Shown here in pieces: positions 1 through 10,400 of a stretch of 64,000 nucleotides of DNA. Origin of the DNA: Heliopora coerulea (Eukaryota > Cnidaria > Anthozoa > Scleralcyonacea > Helioporidae); contig JASJOG010000054.1 in assembly GCA_030142905.1 (NCBI GenBank), positions 1,488,001 through 1,552,000 of the forward strand, read 5' to 3'. Both the position numbers and the translations under genes were made by a program. The notes below the pieces were generated by a model. That model did not search any database. It saw only the letters and a program-made list of their open reading frames with translations, and had not been told where the DNA came from. Position 1 is the stretch's first letter. Every line of letters starts with the position of its first letter.

Positions 1-1745
1 GAAACTGTTTAATGGATTAACTAAGATGTGCAATTAGTTACACTTGGCATAGCCACCACAACCTTTAGCTTTGCCATGATGTACAGGTTGAAATCATTAT
101 AACTGTTCCATGTAAAATGTTATGAATTTAGCACCTACAGTTTTGCATAAATGGTAAATAATTATTTTGAAATATGAGAATATATCTTCGGTGAGAAGAC
201 AGATTGTTTTTTTTCCTCAGAAAATCTTTCAACAGGAAATTAATTATGGATGGCTGTGCTGGACAAGATTTTCTTCAGGACTGTCACATGGTACCTGTGG
301 GAATAAATTGACTGGGGAGCTACTAACTTACCGATAACATTAGATTAACATATTAATTTTTTTATACATTTATCGAATGGACCTCAAATCAATTTGGGGG
401 CAGGGTTAGCTTCCTCATGTTGCCTTGGCTACATGCCTCCACCTCCCATGTTCATATCATGTTTTATTGAACAAAATGTTTGCTAAGTAACCCTCCAAAC
501 CGGGTTACTTGTTCGTTAAAGTAGGATCTAAGCATCAGCAGGATAATTTTCACCATATAAACTACATCTCAACAAAACTGGGATAGCTTTACACTGAGCT
601 TGCAAAAATTAGTTATTATTCTGTCTTCTTTGCTTGGGAAATGGTTCAGGTTCAATTGTTTCATCTGAAAAAAAAATTCTCAAGACTGAATAAATATAAG
701 TAGCCCCTATTGGTGTCAAAGATGATGCAAACACTGTTATCTCAAATGTATGTTTGCTTTTCTCCCCAACTGTTTTCAGCACTCTTCTCCTCTTTTCTGG
801 GATTTTTTACTGTATCATACCTTTTTTTTACAATTTATACAAATACAGTATAGCATCAAACTCATATAAAACCTTGCAACAAAACATTTGTAATAACATG
901 TATTGTTTTTATGGTATTTAAAGTTTTTTGATTATTTAATAAAATGTCTAAAATGTTAAGATGTAAGTCTTATCATTACTTTTTTGTATAAATGTTTCGT
1001 TTTAAAACTTTTACATCTTAACCTTTTTAGCCACTTTGTTAAAATATTTCCAAAACAAAAATCTTGTATAGTTGGGAGTATAATTATACTATTGCAAATT
1101 CGTGCAATGCTCTTAACAGCAGCCAAATGGATTATGGCTGTACATGTAAGATTTTATGGCACTTAAATTTAAAATAGATGTAGAGTAGTAAAATATAAGA
1201 CTATTTAGTATACTTAGTCTTATATATATATACTGTACAAGACTATTTAGTATTTAAGGAAGCATTGTTCACTGATCAATGAATGTATCACTTACACAAC
1301 AATTATTAGTGGATCTCAAACTCACAAATATTTTAATTTTACAAGAAAAAAAAATCTTATTTATAAGCAAAGATTTTCCTGATATTTTTTACAATGCAGT
1401 GGCATAGTCAGGCCCAGGACCACCTTGGGAATGTTTGGCTGTGCCAAGGTAAGTGTCAGATAAAATGTAATATGCTGTGGAAATATACAATAGAAACATA
1501 AGTCTATATTTTCACTTCAAATATGTTATTGAGTATTCACTTTTGCTTGGGAAACTGGGCAAGCCTGGCTATACCACTGGCTTATTGTATTCACAATTAT
1601 ATAAATTACTAGCAAATGGAATTTATGATGACTTTCTAAAAGAGTGAACTTGTCTTTTCCACTGCTTTCACTCAACAGGTAACAAATAAGCAATTTTCTA
1701 TTAGTTAAATCAAATCTTCATTCTTGTCCTACATTTTCACACAAC
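1..1745. other. AT-rich flank downstream of SRP14
   Basis: No gene is supported here. The stretch is AT-rich with stop codons in all frames. It must contain the SRP14 3' UTR, which runs leftward from 1745. A TTATTTATAAG block near 1358-1370 and several T/A runs could serve for polyadenylation on the minus strand, but no clean AATAAA could be fixed. The 60-codon plus-strand frame at 984-1166 has neither splice context nor recognisable sequence and is not annotated. Confidence 0.5.
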
Positions 1746-4700
1746 TCATTGTGTTGCTTTAGCTTTTTTACTTTTTGCTGTCTTTCTTTCTCGTTTCTTC
1801 AAGTTATCCAGGCTTGCTTTGAGCACACTTGTATATGCCTTTAGTGAAGCAACAAAGATGTCTTTTTACAACAGTTTTACTTACAAACTTGAAGGAGTTG
1901 AGTATTTACATGTAGGTCCAAGGTATGCCTTGTTAGGTATTCTTTGAAAGCTAACAAGATTATCAATCCCTGGCTAATCATAAACAACACAGCTCCCTTA
2001 CATCAGAATTTGTTGACACCAAAACCAAAATTGATCATCCAGTTAACCTTACCTGCTGAAATCTATTGACATCTTTCGTACTGACCTAAAATGAAACAAA
2101 GACAATTAACATTACCAGTAAGTAGTTATGTAAAACTGTCATTGAACTAACAAGGAGACAAAAGGTGATACGATACTTAGTTAATGTGTTCCCATATTTT
2201 TATTCCCCTCTCTTATTTAATTTGCATTTTTTTATATTTTGCTTATGGGTTTAATACAGAAGGAACAATTTAGTTTCAGTTGTTAACAAGAGAGCTGGAA
2301 ATACAATAAGAAAATTATCATAAAAGTTAGTTTTTTAGTGAATATTTCTATAACTTGGATCCACACAGATAAAAAAAAAATAATAATAGGAAAGACTTTT
2401 TTCAAAAAATTAGAGTTATAATCAAACATGCAAACTAGATAACCCATAAATTCAGAAAATCCAGGCTGAAATCTTCCTTAACCATAAGGACTCACCGAGA
2501 AAATCAGTCATGACTTGGTACTGTAACACTAGTTAACAATCATTAAATTGCAGTTAATAGCATTCATTTAAAAACCTTGACCAGCTGACAACTTCAAAAA
2601 ATATAAGAGAAAGCAAATTCCAAAAATCAAGGCCATCTTTCAACTTAAGATTTAAGTTAACAAAAGATGAAAACTGTGAAATGGTGATATTTCGATTTTA
2701 TTGCAAAATCATCTTCAGACCAAGTGAACTAACATAAGAGAACCTAAGGCTTATATATACATGGGAAAAGTGATTACATCATTGATGAAGAATTGATGAT
2801 GAAGAATTACATCATCAATGAAGATGATTTTTCAATAAAATTGAAATATCACCATTTCACAGTTTTCATCTTTTGTTAACTTAAATCTTAAGTTGAAAGA
2901 TGGCCTTGGTTTTTGGAATTTGCTTTCTCTTATAGCATTCATTTCTTTGTTAAGATCTGGGTTGATATAGTGTTCTCTGATCATTATGTAGCATGTATTC
3001 CCTAAGTTTTACTGAATGTGTTTCTTACCACTGTGCTTATCTTTTTCTTTCCATTTGTTGCCCGTATAAGACATTTACTTTCACTTCCTTCCATTTCTAA
3101 CAAAGCACTTTTATCTTTTTTCTTTCCTCGAGGTATTGGTTTGGTCCTACCATAATCTGTATAAACAACACAACATAAATGTTATGTTGGTCATTAATAT
3201 AACATAACATAACATAACATTATGCTACAAATTTTATTATTGTACAATTGATATGTGGTTGTGTACCAAACAAGTGACATAATCTCTGCTTACTTTCTAC
3301 CCAACTTATTTAACAGTTATAATGAGTGAAAATGTGACTTGTTATGGTTCATACTTTACAAGCATTCATTTCACTATTGATTTGAAACTTATTTGTAATC
3401 AGTTACAAGTCTTAGAAGCAACAAACCATGACCAGCCAACAACTTCAAAAAGTATAAAATAAAACATATTCTGAAAAATAGAGACATCTTGGAAAACTCA
3501 AGATATCAGCCAAAACAGGATGAGTATGTATAAGAGACTGTAATATTTCGACCTTATTACAAAGTCATCATCAGACAGAATGATTTACAAAACAAGCCAA
3601 GGTCTATATATACAGTGTGATGTAGACAATGGAAGTTAGGAATCCTATACCTGAAATATTAACACAACAGAACACATTGCTAATTAATTATCTTGACAGG
3701 AAGCTATTATTTACAAGGCAAAAATCATTAACAACTGACCTGACAATATGTCATTTTACGTCATCTTACACATCTGCATTGTTGGGTCAGTTGTCAATGA
3801 CTTTAGCCTTGTAATAATAGCTTCCTGTCAAGATAATTAATTAGTAATGCATTCTGTTGTGTTAACATCTCAGGTATAAGATTCCTAACTTCTGTTGTCT
3901 ACATCACACTGTATATATAGACCTTGGCTTGTTTTGTAAATCATTCTGTCTGATGATGACTTTATAATAAAGTCAAAATATTACGGTCTCATATACTCGT
4001 CTTGTTTTGACTCATATCTTGAGTTTTCCAAGATGTCTCTATTTTTTGGAATATGTTTTATTTTATACTTAGAAGCTACAAGTTTGGATAATTATATAAC
4101 ATATCATTATCATCACTAAACAAACCAAATTAGGATCAGGAGCTCTCTGTCAATAAACAATAAATAAAACTGAAAGGAGTATGTAATCCACAAACATAGT
4201 ATATAAAAATAAGTGACCTTTTTTACTTAATTTACCAAAACTTAGGTCACCACATTTAATGAAGCTTAATAATGATAATGGTTATAATGGTGATTTTAGC
4301 AATGATGACAGCCCTGAAAATCAGTATTGACATCTGGCAGAGCTGACCTAAATCCCAAGCTGTGAATCTTTAAAAGCAGCGCCCACAAATAAAGTAAAAA
4401 ACAAATTCCGAAAAACAATGACATCTCGAAAACCCAAGATATGAAAAACCCAATAATTCCTCATCTGGTTATTACCAGTAACTCATATCTTGGGTTTTCA
4501 AGATGTCATTGTTTTTTGGAATTTGTTTTTTATTTTATTCCATAAAATTGTCCACTGGCACCGAATTCAGCACCCACAAGCTCACCTGGAAAACTGCTTA
4601 CATCAGGATGACTGTCTGCTATCTTACAATTGCACTTTATTGGTTGTTTATAACAAACAACAATCTTTGAGACTTATTAGAAGATAATACATGAATAACA

Positions 4701-5478
4701 TTAACCTGCCATATGTACAAATGGCATGCTTCTCAAAGGCCTCTATAAAGCAGTGCAGACTAATCAAGGTTGGTAATTTTGCTGGCCTGCATCTAGCTGA
4801 GAACTGCTCTGCTGTGCATTCCTTTGTGATTCCTATCCCACAGGGCTGTGATAGTGATGATGATCTTAATCATGATGATGCCAGTGACTACAAATTACAA
4901 GCCAGTAGGACAAAAGCATATCTTACCTCCAATGTAACTGGCATGTCCACCATTTACTCTGTCATACACATAATTTATGCCACAATGCAATGCCTTGGAA
5001 TTACCCTCAGTAATTCAATGACTCGCGTACAGGCCCTGTGAAGCCTCGTCCATTAAAGCTCAATCCAGAGTTAGAGGTCAAAGAGATTTGCGTGAGAAGT
5101 TATGAAAAACGCTTGTTCATAGGGCTCATAGGTAATAAAGTGACTGTTGTTTCCATGCATTGTAATCACTTTTTTCTTGAGAAAATTTTTATTACACAGT
5201 TCAGTACAGAGAATTCGATACAACTGCGTACACAGGATTAGAATTGTGGTTTACAAACATTAAATAACTAATATTTCCTATTTAGTAACAATTTTAGTTC
5301 TTAACTTACAGGCTTTCATTGTCACCCATATCGATCCTGACGTTCTTGTTTTGTTGTACAGATAAGTAAGTTGACTAAGAAACTAATAGAAAAAAGTATA
5401 TGCAAAATATTAGAGCTCTAAACCAATCAAAAATAGTGGCATTCAATCACTTACAGCGTCGTTATCCAAAAGAACCAT
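1746..5478 (-). CDS. SRP14: Signal recognition particle 14 kDa subunit (SRP14), complete, 5 exons
   Basis: SRP14 pairs with SRP9 on the Alu domain of SRP RNA and causes elongation arrest while ribosomes are targeted to the ER. Minus-strand exons are 5478-5455, 5382-5310, 3156-3029, 2085-2053 and 1838-1746, encoding 116 residues. All junctions are GT-AG and phase carries across each. The product starts MVLLDNDAFLSQL, runs through the family signature YYGRTKPIPRGKK and the core KKKISTVVSTKDVNRFQQ, and ends in a lysine-rich tail. This matches the length and order of animal SRP14 without the long alanine-rich tail of primates. The fourth exon is only 33 nt. Two retroelement-like foldbacks lie in its introns. 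The ATG is 175 bp from the divergent COMMD7 ATG, so the two probably share a promoter. The family assignment rests on recalled similarity and is strong. Confidence 0.94.
2557..2944 (-). repeat. Foldback retroelement-like insertion with exact 13-bp target duplication and hammerhead-like core
   Basis: The insertion lies in SRP14 intron 3 and is bounded by the exact 13-mer ATAGCATTCATTT (2557-2569 and 2932-2944). It begins with a one-sided head, CCTTGACCAGCTGACAACTT, and continues as a palindrome at 2602-2934 with arms of roughly 115 bp. On the minus strand, 2718-2690 reads CTGAAGA, then stem II strands GATTTT and AAAATC around a five-base loop, then GAAA. That fits the hammerhead core rule CTGANGA/GAAA. 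The right arm carries a decayed mirror copy. Duplications of this length suggest target-primed retrotransposition rather than cut-and-paste transposition. The element class is inferred. Confidence 0.75.
3411..4080. repeat. 620-bp foldback insertion with 13-bp target duplication and hammerhead-like cores in both arms
   Basis: The insertion lies in SRP14 intron 2. Flanking direct repeats are CTTAGAAGCAACA (3411-3423) and CTTAGAAGCTACA (4068-4080), differing at one base. A head beginning ACCATGACCAGCCAACAACT is followed by a palindrome at about 3450-4070 with arms near 300 bp. The minus strand 3574-3546 has CTGATGA, stem II GACTTT/AAGGTC, then GAAA, a complete core. The plus strand 3950-3978 is the mirror copy with CTGATGA and GACTTT/AAAGTC but AAAA in place of GAAA. 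It shares its head and arm sequence with the insertions at 2.6, 19.0 and 25.8 kb. Confidence 0.78.
4388..4539. repeat. Short foldback related to the 3.4-4.1 kb element
   Basis: Arms with AAACAAATTCC and the CCCAAGATATGA segment fold back across an unpaired centre near 4450-4475. The arm text resembles the outer arms of the larger foldbacks (a CTCAAGATAT-type segment and an AATTCC/GGAATT terminus), but no hammerhead-like core is present. It may be an internally deleted member of the same family. No target duplication was found. Confidence 0.5.
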
Positions 5479-5653
5479 GCTTGCCATTAACATGAGTTGC
5501 TTGATGACCACTGGCAAAATCAGGGGGTTGGGGTTCAGAAGGGACCCACGGGCCCATCAACGACTTCGTGGACGATTTGTGTGAAGCGAGGTCACCACAA
5601 TATCCACCATTTTTAACCGGTTAAAAATTTCGAGAAGATAACTCCGGTTAGTA
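5479..5653. promoter_or_regulatory. Bidirectional promoter region SRP14/COMMD7
   Basis: The two start codons diverge with only 175 bp between them, so both 5' UTRs and the core promoters must lie here. The segment is richer in G, C and CpG than the neighbouring introns. No convincing TATA box sits at a usable distance. The promoter is inferred from gene arrangement, not from a recognised motif. Confidence 0.6.
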
Positions 5654-6888
5654 ATGGCTACCGAGGTGTCTTTCCACTTCACGAAGGAAACTCCTGGCAA
5701 CCAAATGTATAGCGATGTAAAAGCCTTGAATAAGTTCAACGACGAGGGATTTAAAAAGTTCGTAGACTTAGTGCTCCACTTTCTTATTGAGGCTACAGAT
5801 GGCGAGCGGTTTTTATCCGACGTGGAGTCTTTTGCTCAGGAATATGGAGCCAGTCTGAACCCGTTGAAAAATATCACTAAGACCTTGTTGACTTTTTTCA
5901 AGAGTGCCGCTAAGCGAAACCTTACCCCTCAGTATGTGCAAGAAGACATGGAAAATCTTGGTAGGTTGAATTTCAAAGGAATGTTGACAGAAAAGGGATA
6001 AGAATCTATATCCCGAGGGCGAGTCAGTGAAACATGGAGATTAAGTTTTCATCACTGCTCTTCGCCGCGATAGTCAATTAAAAATTTACTGGCCAGAGCT
6101 GTATTCCCCCAAATCCCGCTGCAATTACAGATACGACAGTATATAAACTATTCTTTGACATGTGCCCCCAATGGCCATCCACTTTCTCTCTGTGGCTTAC
6201 CCAAGTGTATCAATTGTACATTAATCACTGTGACGTAGCTAGGGTATGTACAGTAGACTTAGGTGGCCCACCATACCTACTGGACTGCTGAAGACTGGCT
6301 GTCGGAAAATGTTCATCCCATAACAAAAAAAAATGTACCATATTTGTACATGCCCTTCTGGACACACCCATTTGGAAGTTTGACCCCCCTGAAGATTTCT
6401 GTCTACATTGGTGTGACTGCTAAGCTCTCATCTTGTTAAATCACAATTAAATCAGACAGAGTTTGAACCTAAAAGTATCTTTAGGAATTGGTTTCTCAAT
6501 ACTACTACAACAACCATATAATTCATAAGCCTTGTTCACCACATATTTATTGAGTGAATTTGCCATCTGATTTTGCTTCTCAGGGTTGTCGAAAGAGCGA
6601 TCGCCATACCTGTCAGAATTGTGGAAGACAAATTTAATTGGATTGTCTCGCTCAGTGATGGCCCAGACATTCATGGTGAATCCCCTTGTTGACATGGAGT
6701 GGAAGTTTGGTGTAACTGCTGCAAGTAGCGATATGAAAGTGGTGGGAAACTCCTTCTTGCAACTGAAGCTTGTGGTTGATAAAGGAGGGACAAAAGAAGA
6801 TGTTTATATGGAACTTACTTTGCCACAATTTTACTCATTTTTACATGAAATGGAAAAGGCTCGAACAGCATTGGAGTATTTTAGTTAA
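5654..6888 (+). CDS. COMMD7: COMM domain-containing protein 7, complete, 2 exons
   Basis: COMMD proteins form a hetero-oligomeric ring within the Commander/CCC complex, which recycles endosomal cargo. COMMD7 has also been linked to NF-kB regulation. Exons are 5654-5960 and 6584-6888, encoding 203 residues against about 200 in vertebrates. The donor is CTTG/GTAGGT and the acceptor TTCTCAG/GG, and the phase-1 junction gives NLG-LSKERSPYLSELW. Residues 1-110 form the helical HN domain. The COMM domain begins near residue 130 with VDMEWKFGVTAASSD and ends YSFLHEMEKARTALEYFS, the segment that separates COMMD7 from other COMMDs. The ATG is in good context (GTAATGG). Only one intron interrupts the gene. 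Its 3' UTR runs toward convergent SAE1, whose stop lies 578 bp downstream. Confidence 0.97.
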
Positions 6889-7410
6889 CTTTAAAATTGT
6901 ACTATTTGCATTAGCTTGAAGAGCAATAATCACTTTGATGATCAGTAGTGAGATTGGTATAGTTTTATAGCAAAAACTATAGTTTGGATATACTTCGTTG
7001 CAGAACATCAGCATTTGTGCATACTGCTTTAAAATATAGATAAGTACTAACAAATAATTACATTGACAATACAAATAGCATATTTACAACCTGATCAGTT
7101 TTGATAACTCTGATACACATTATTATTACATATTTCTCCATACTTGAACATTTGTCTTACTAAATGTTTTTCACTTGTGAGTGCTCAAAAGTTTGCTTGA
7201 TACCAGTACAAAAATATTTTTCTACCTGAGGTTAATTTTTTATTTGTGTGAATGTCTATGTAAGACACTAGGAGTATTTGTTACAGTAAATATTTGTGCA
7301 AGGATGTTTTTTTTTTCTGGATGGTTATATAAATCCTTTCACTGGGACATTTATTTACATAATTTATTTGAACAGGAAAAATGGAAAGCATTAACACATT
7401 TATAAAAACT

Positions 7411-7416
7411 TTTATT
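7411..7416 (-). terminator. Probable SAE1 polyadenylation signal
   Basis: TTTATT on the plus strand reads AATAAA on the minus strand, 50 bp beyond the SAE1 stop codon. Position and motif are typical; cleavage was not observed. Confidence 0.55.
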
Positions 7417-7437
7417 AGACAAGAATTTTCTAATACA

Positions 7438-7443
7438 AATAAA
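7438..7443 (+). terminator. Possible COMMD7 polyadenylation signal
   Basis: AATAAA on the plus strand lies 550 bp after the COMMD7 stop and just short of the SAE1 stop codon. If used, the two convergent transcripts would overlap at their 3' ends. No canonical AATAAA was noticed nearer to COMMD7, but non-canonical signals cannot be excluded. Confidence 0.4.
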
Positions 7444-7465
7444 TAACTGCAGATGTCTCTAATTC

Positions 7466-10400
7466 CTATGACCCAGTGAAACACTCCACAACTCCTTCAC
7501 CAGTTCGACCATCAAAGAAAAAGAAGTTGTTTAGTGGGGCATCTTTTCCAGAAAGTGCCTGTTGTAAAATTAAGGTATTCATTTGATGAATGTTGGTCTT
7601 AACAACTAAAAACTTATTTTTAAATTAAGGCTGAAGAAATACAGATAGAAAACTCAAAATTTTTTGATCCTGTACCCAAGGTCTTTTTATTAGAAAATTA
7701 CATGCAAAGTTAAACCATTTCTAGGTTTTCATGTCCAAGTCTTGCAATGTAAAATAGGAACCCATATATTGACCGAGCATTAAGATAACAGTTGGCCAAA
7801 TCAATATAGAAGCCCACCCAACTTCAAATTCTCAGCAATGTTGATTTTTGCACGTTTTTGATTTAAGAATTGTTTTAAAAAGCTTTGATAACGCTGAGCT
7901 AACGTGTGACACGCTACCTTCACTACATCTTGTGCTAGTATTCCACCCACAATTGAACTGGTGGGACTCAGAGTGCCTATACAATGTCTAAAAAGAAGAA
8001 AAAAACGAGAAAATTATTAGCGTATTTCTGCTCTATTCCTGCATGTGTTGAAAGAATTCAAGAAAGTGAAATTTAACCGTTTCTTCAATGACGCAGAAAA
8101 CGTAAGGCGATTTTTAAACTAAACGACTTTCAATGACGATTCGTGATGCAAATTATATTGCACAAACATTTGCATTTCAAATGGTAAATCGGAAATTGGT
8201 CTTTGTTTATTTTGTAAGAAAGGGATTAGAACTAAAAGTCTTCGGAATAAGACGTTTGCATCACGAAACTTGCAAACGAAGTTTGCAAGCAAGGAAACCC
8301 ATCGTGATCATGAACTAAACTTGTGGCTGCGTTGGTACCTTAATATGATAAACAAACGAGCGCGGTCATTACCACCACCATTATAACATGCAGAGGACAA
8401 ACGTCCTGGTGCTAAGTTAGCTTAGTCCAAGATGGCAGCGCCCAGTTGGTTAATCGCTTTTTTTAATTTTAGTGGGGTTTTTTAGATTAGTTTTTAAATT
8501 TAGTTTTATTTGTGATTTCTACGGCACAACCCTTCGCATGTCTTTAGATCTAGGTACAGCAATCCGTCGGCAGCTGAAATCTGTGCATAACGGACACACT
8601 CGTCTCGACAGTAAATAATTGTTTTGTATCAAGATTTACCGTCAATTCACAAAACAAGTTTTTCACCAAAAACATCAGGCCAAATTGCTTGTTTTTTTTC
8701 CGAAAACATTTCAGCCAACCTGAGCAAAAAGCCAGGACTCACTAAAAAACGTTAATCAATAATGTGCAAACGTAGAAAAGTATCAAGTTAGTAAAGAACA
8801 CGTTTCATAAGAATGCGACTTCGTCGCTATTATTTGTAATCGTTGCTTGCAATCGTCTAAACCCTGGCAGACGCGAGTGGCCCAGGCTACTTGCCATCCC
8901 GTCATACATTTACGGAGACAAGTGATTCCGTTTGGTATGCCCAGTTCATGTTTCTTTCCTCGTTTGTGAGTATATACAGTAACTTCGGTAATTTACCTGG
9001 CAAAGTCATCCGGGACCAGCTCCTTACTAACTTTCAGAGATTCGAGAACATCATCCCTAAATTTGAGAAGATCCTCGACGTCTTGCCGCGAAGTTGTCCC
9101 CTGAGGATTTCTTCCATGTTTTTCTTGAAATTTCAGTAACACTAAAATTAATGATAAACAGAAACCAGTAAACGCAAGGAACTACAAACGAAAAAACAAA
9201 AATTACAAAAGGAGAAGATGACGGATCGAGTACCCTCTTTACCCCGCCAAAGTATAACTAGACTATAAAATTCAGGTCCACAATTCTAAAGTTCTCCCAG
9301 GATAGCAAAAACGGAGTGAGGGGAATCTTTTCCCGACTTCCATGCTGATCATTAAGTTGGTTTTTTTGGTTTTTTTCCTCTTTCCCGGCAGGATTAGTCT
9401 TCTATCATTTTACTCCGCCTAACAGCAGACCGTTTTACTCGTCAGGGGGAGACATAGTGCCGTGAAGGGGTTACACTCGAAGTCTGTTGACCAGGTACTA
9501 CAGTATTTGAAGACTTGCCTTGCAATACGAAGAACACACAGGATATTTTGCTTAGAGATTTTGGTGTGTAAGATTGAACCCACGAAGTTTCTAAGGCGTC
9601 TTTAATCGGACAGAACTCTAGAAACTGTGAGAGGAAAAATCAAACTTGAAACAACTTTCATTTAAAAAGGTAAAAATGTGAATGGAGACCCTCATATCGC
9701 GTGCTGTAGCGAAACGACTTTGATAGTGAACGGACAAGAAGTCACTGGATAACATGGGAAAACTATATGGTTACTTCTCGCTTTTTTCTGTTTACCCAAA
9801 CGGACGCCACGTGCTAGTGTCATAAGCCAACCAAACCGCTCATATGATGTTTCACCTTTTCAACCATAACGGTACTGTTTTCTTCTTGTTTTGCCTTTTT
9901 CTCTGGGGGACCTTCACTTTTATTTGACGATGTACCAACGGTTAAATTTATTCCACTTGACGTTTTTTGCTCTCTTAAAAAAAAGATCGATTTCATGAGA
10001 CAGTGAAGTAATATTTCAAGTACGAGTTGGTGTTCTTCCTCCGATTTCTAGATACCGAGAAACGAGTTGAAAAACGAGGCGAAGCCGAGTTTTTTTAACG
10101 AGTTTCGAGGTATCCAGAAATCGGAGGAAGAACACTAAACGAGTGTTTGAAATTACTTCTCAAACGAACCAGTATTTTAGGCGAAAATCCAGCCGAAAGT
10201 TGGAAAAATTCAGCTGTAATCTTCCTCCGATTTCTAAATACTGATTAATTATGTATTTCTTTTGTTTTTTCTTCGTGAATTATTAATGAGTTTGAGAAGG
10301 GGGATTCCGGTTTCTTGGCGGACCAATACAAAACTAGACGATCTATGGAGGTTCTCATGACTTAATTCACTGAAGTAAGACTGCTCAAAGAGTCAACTAA

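Noticed and set aside
4691..5041. 116-codon plus-strand open frame
   Set aside because: Lies inside SRP14 intron 2, has no recognisable domain, and its composition matches surrounding intron.
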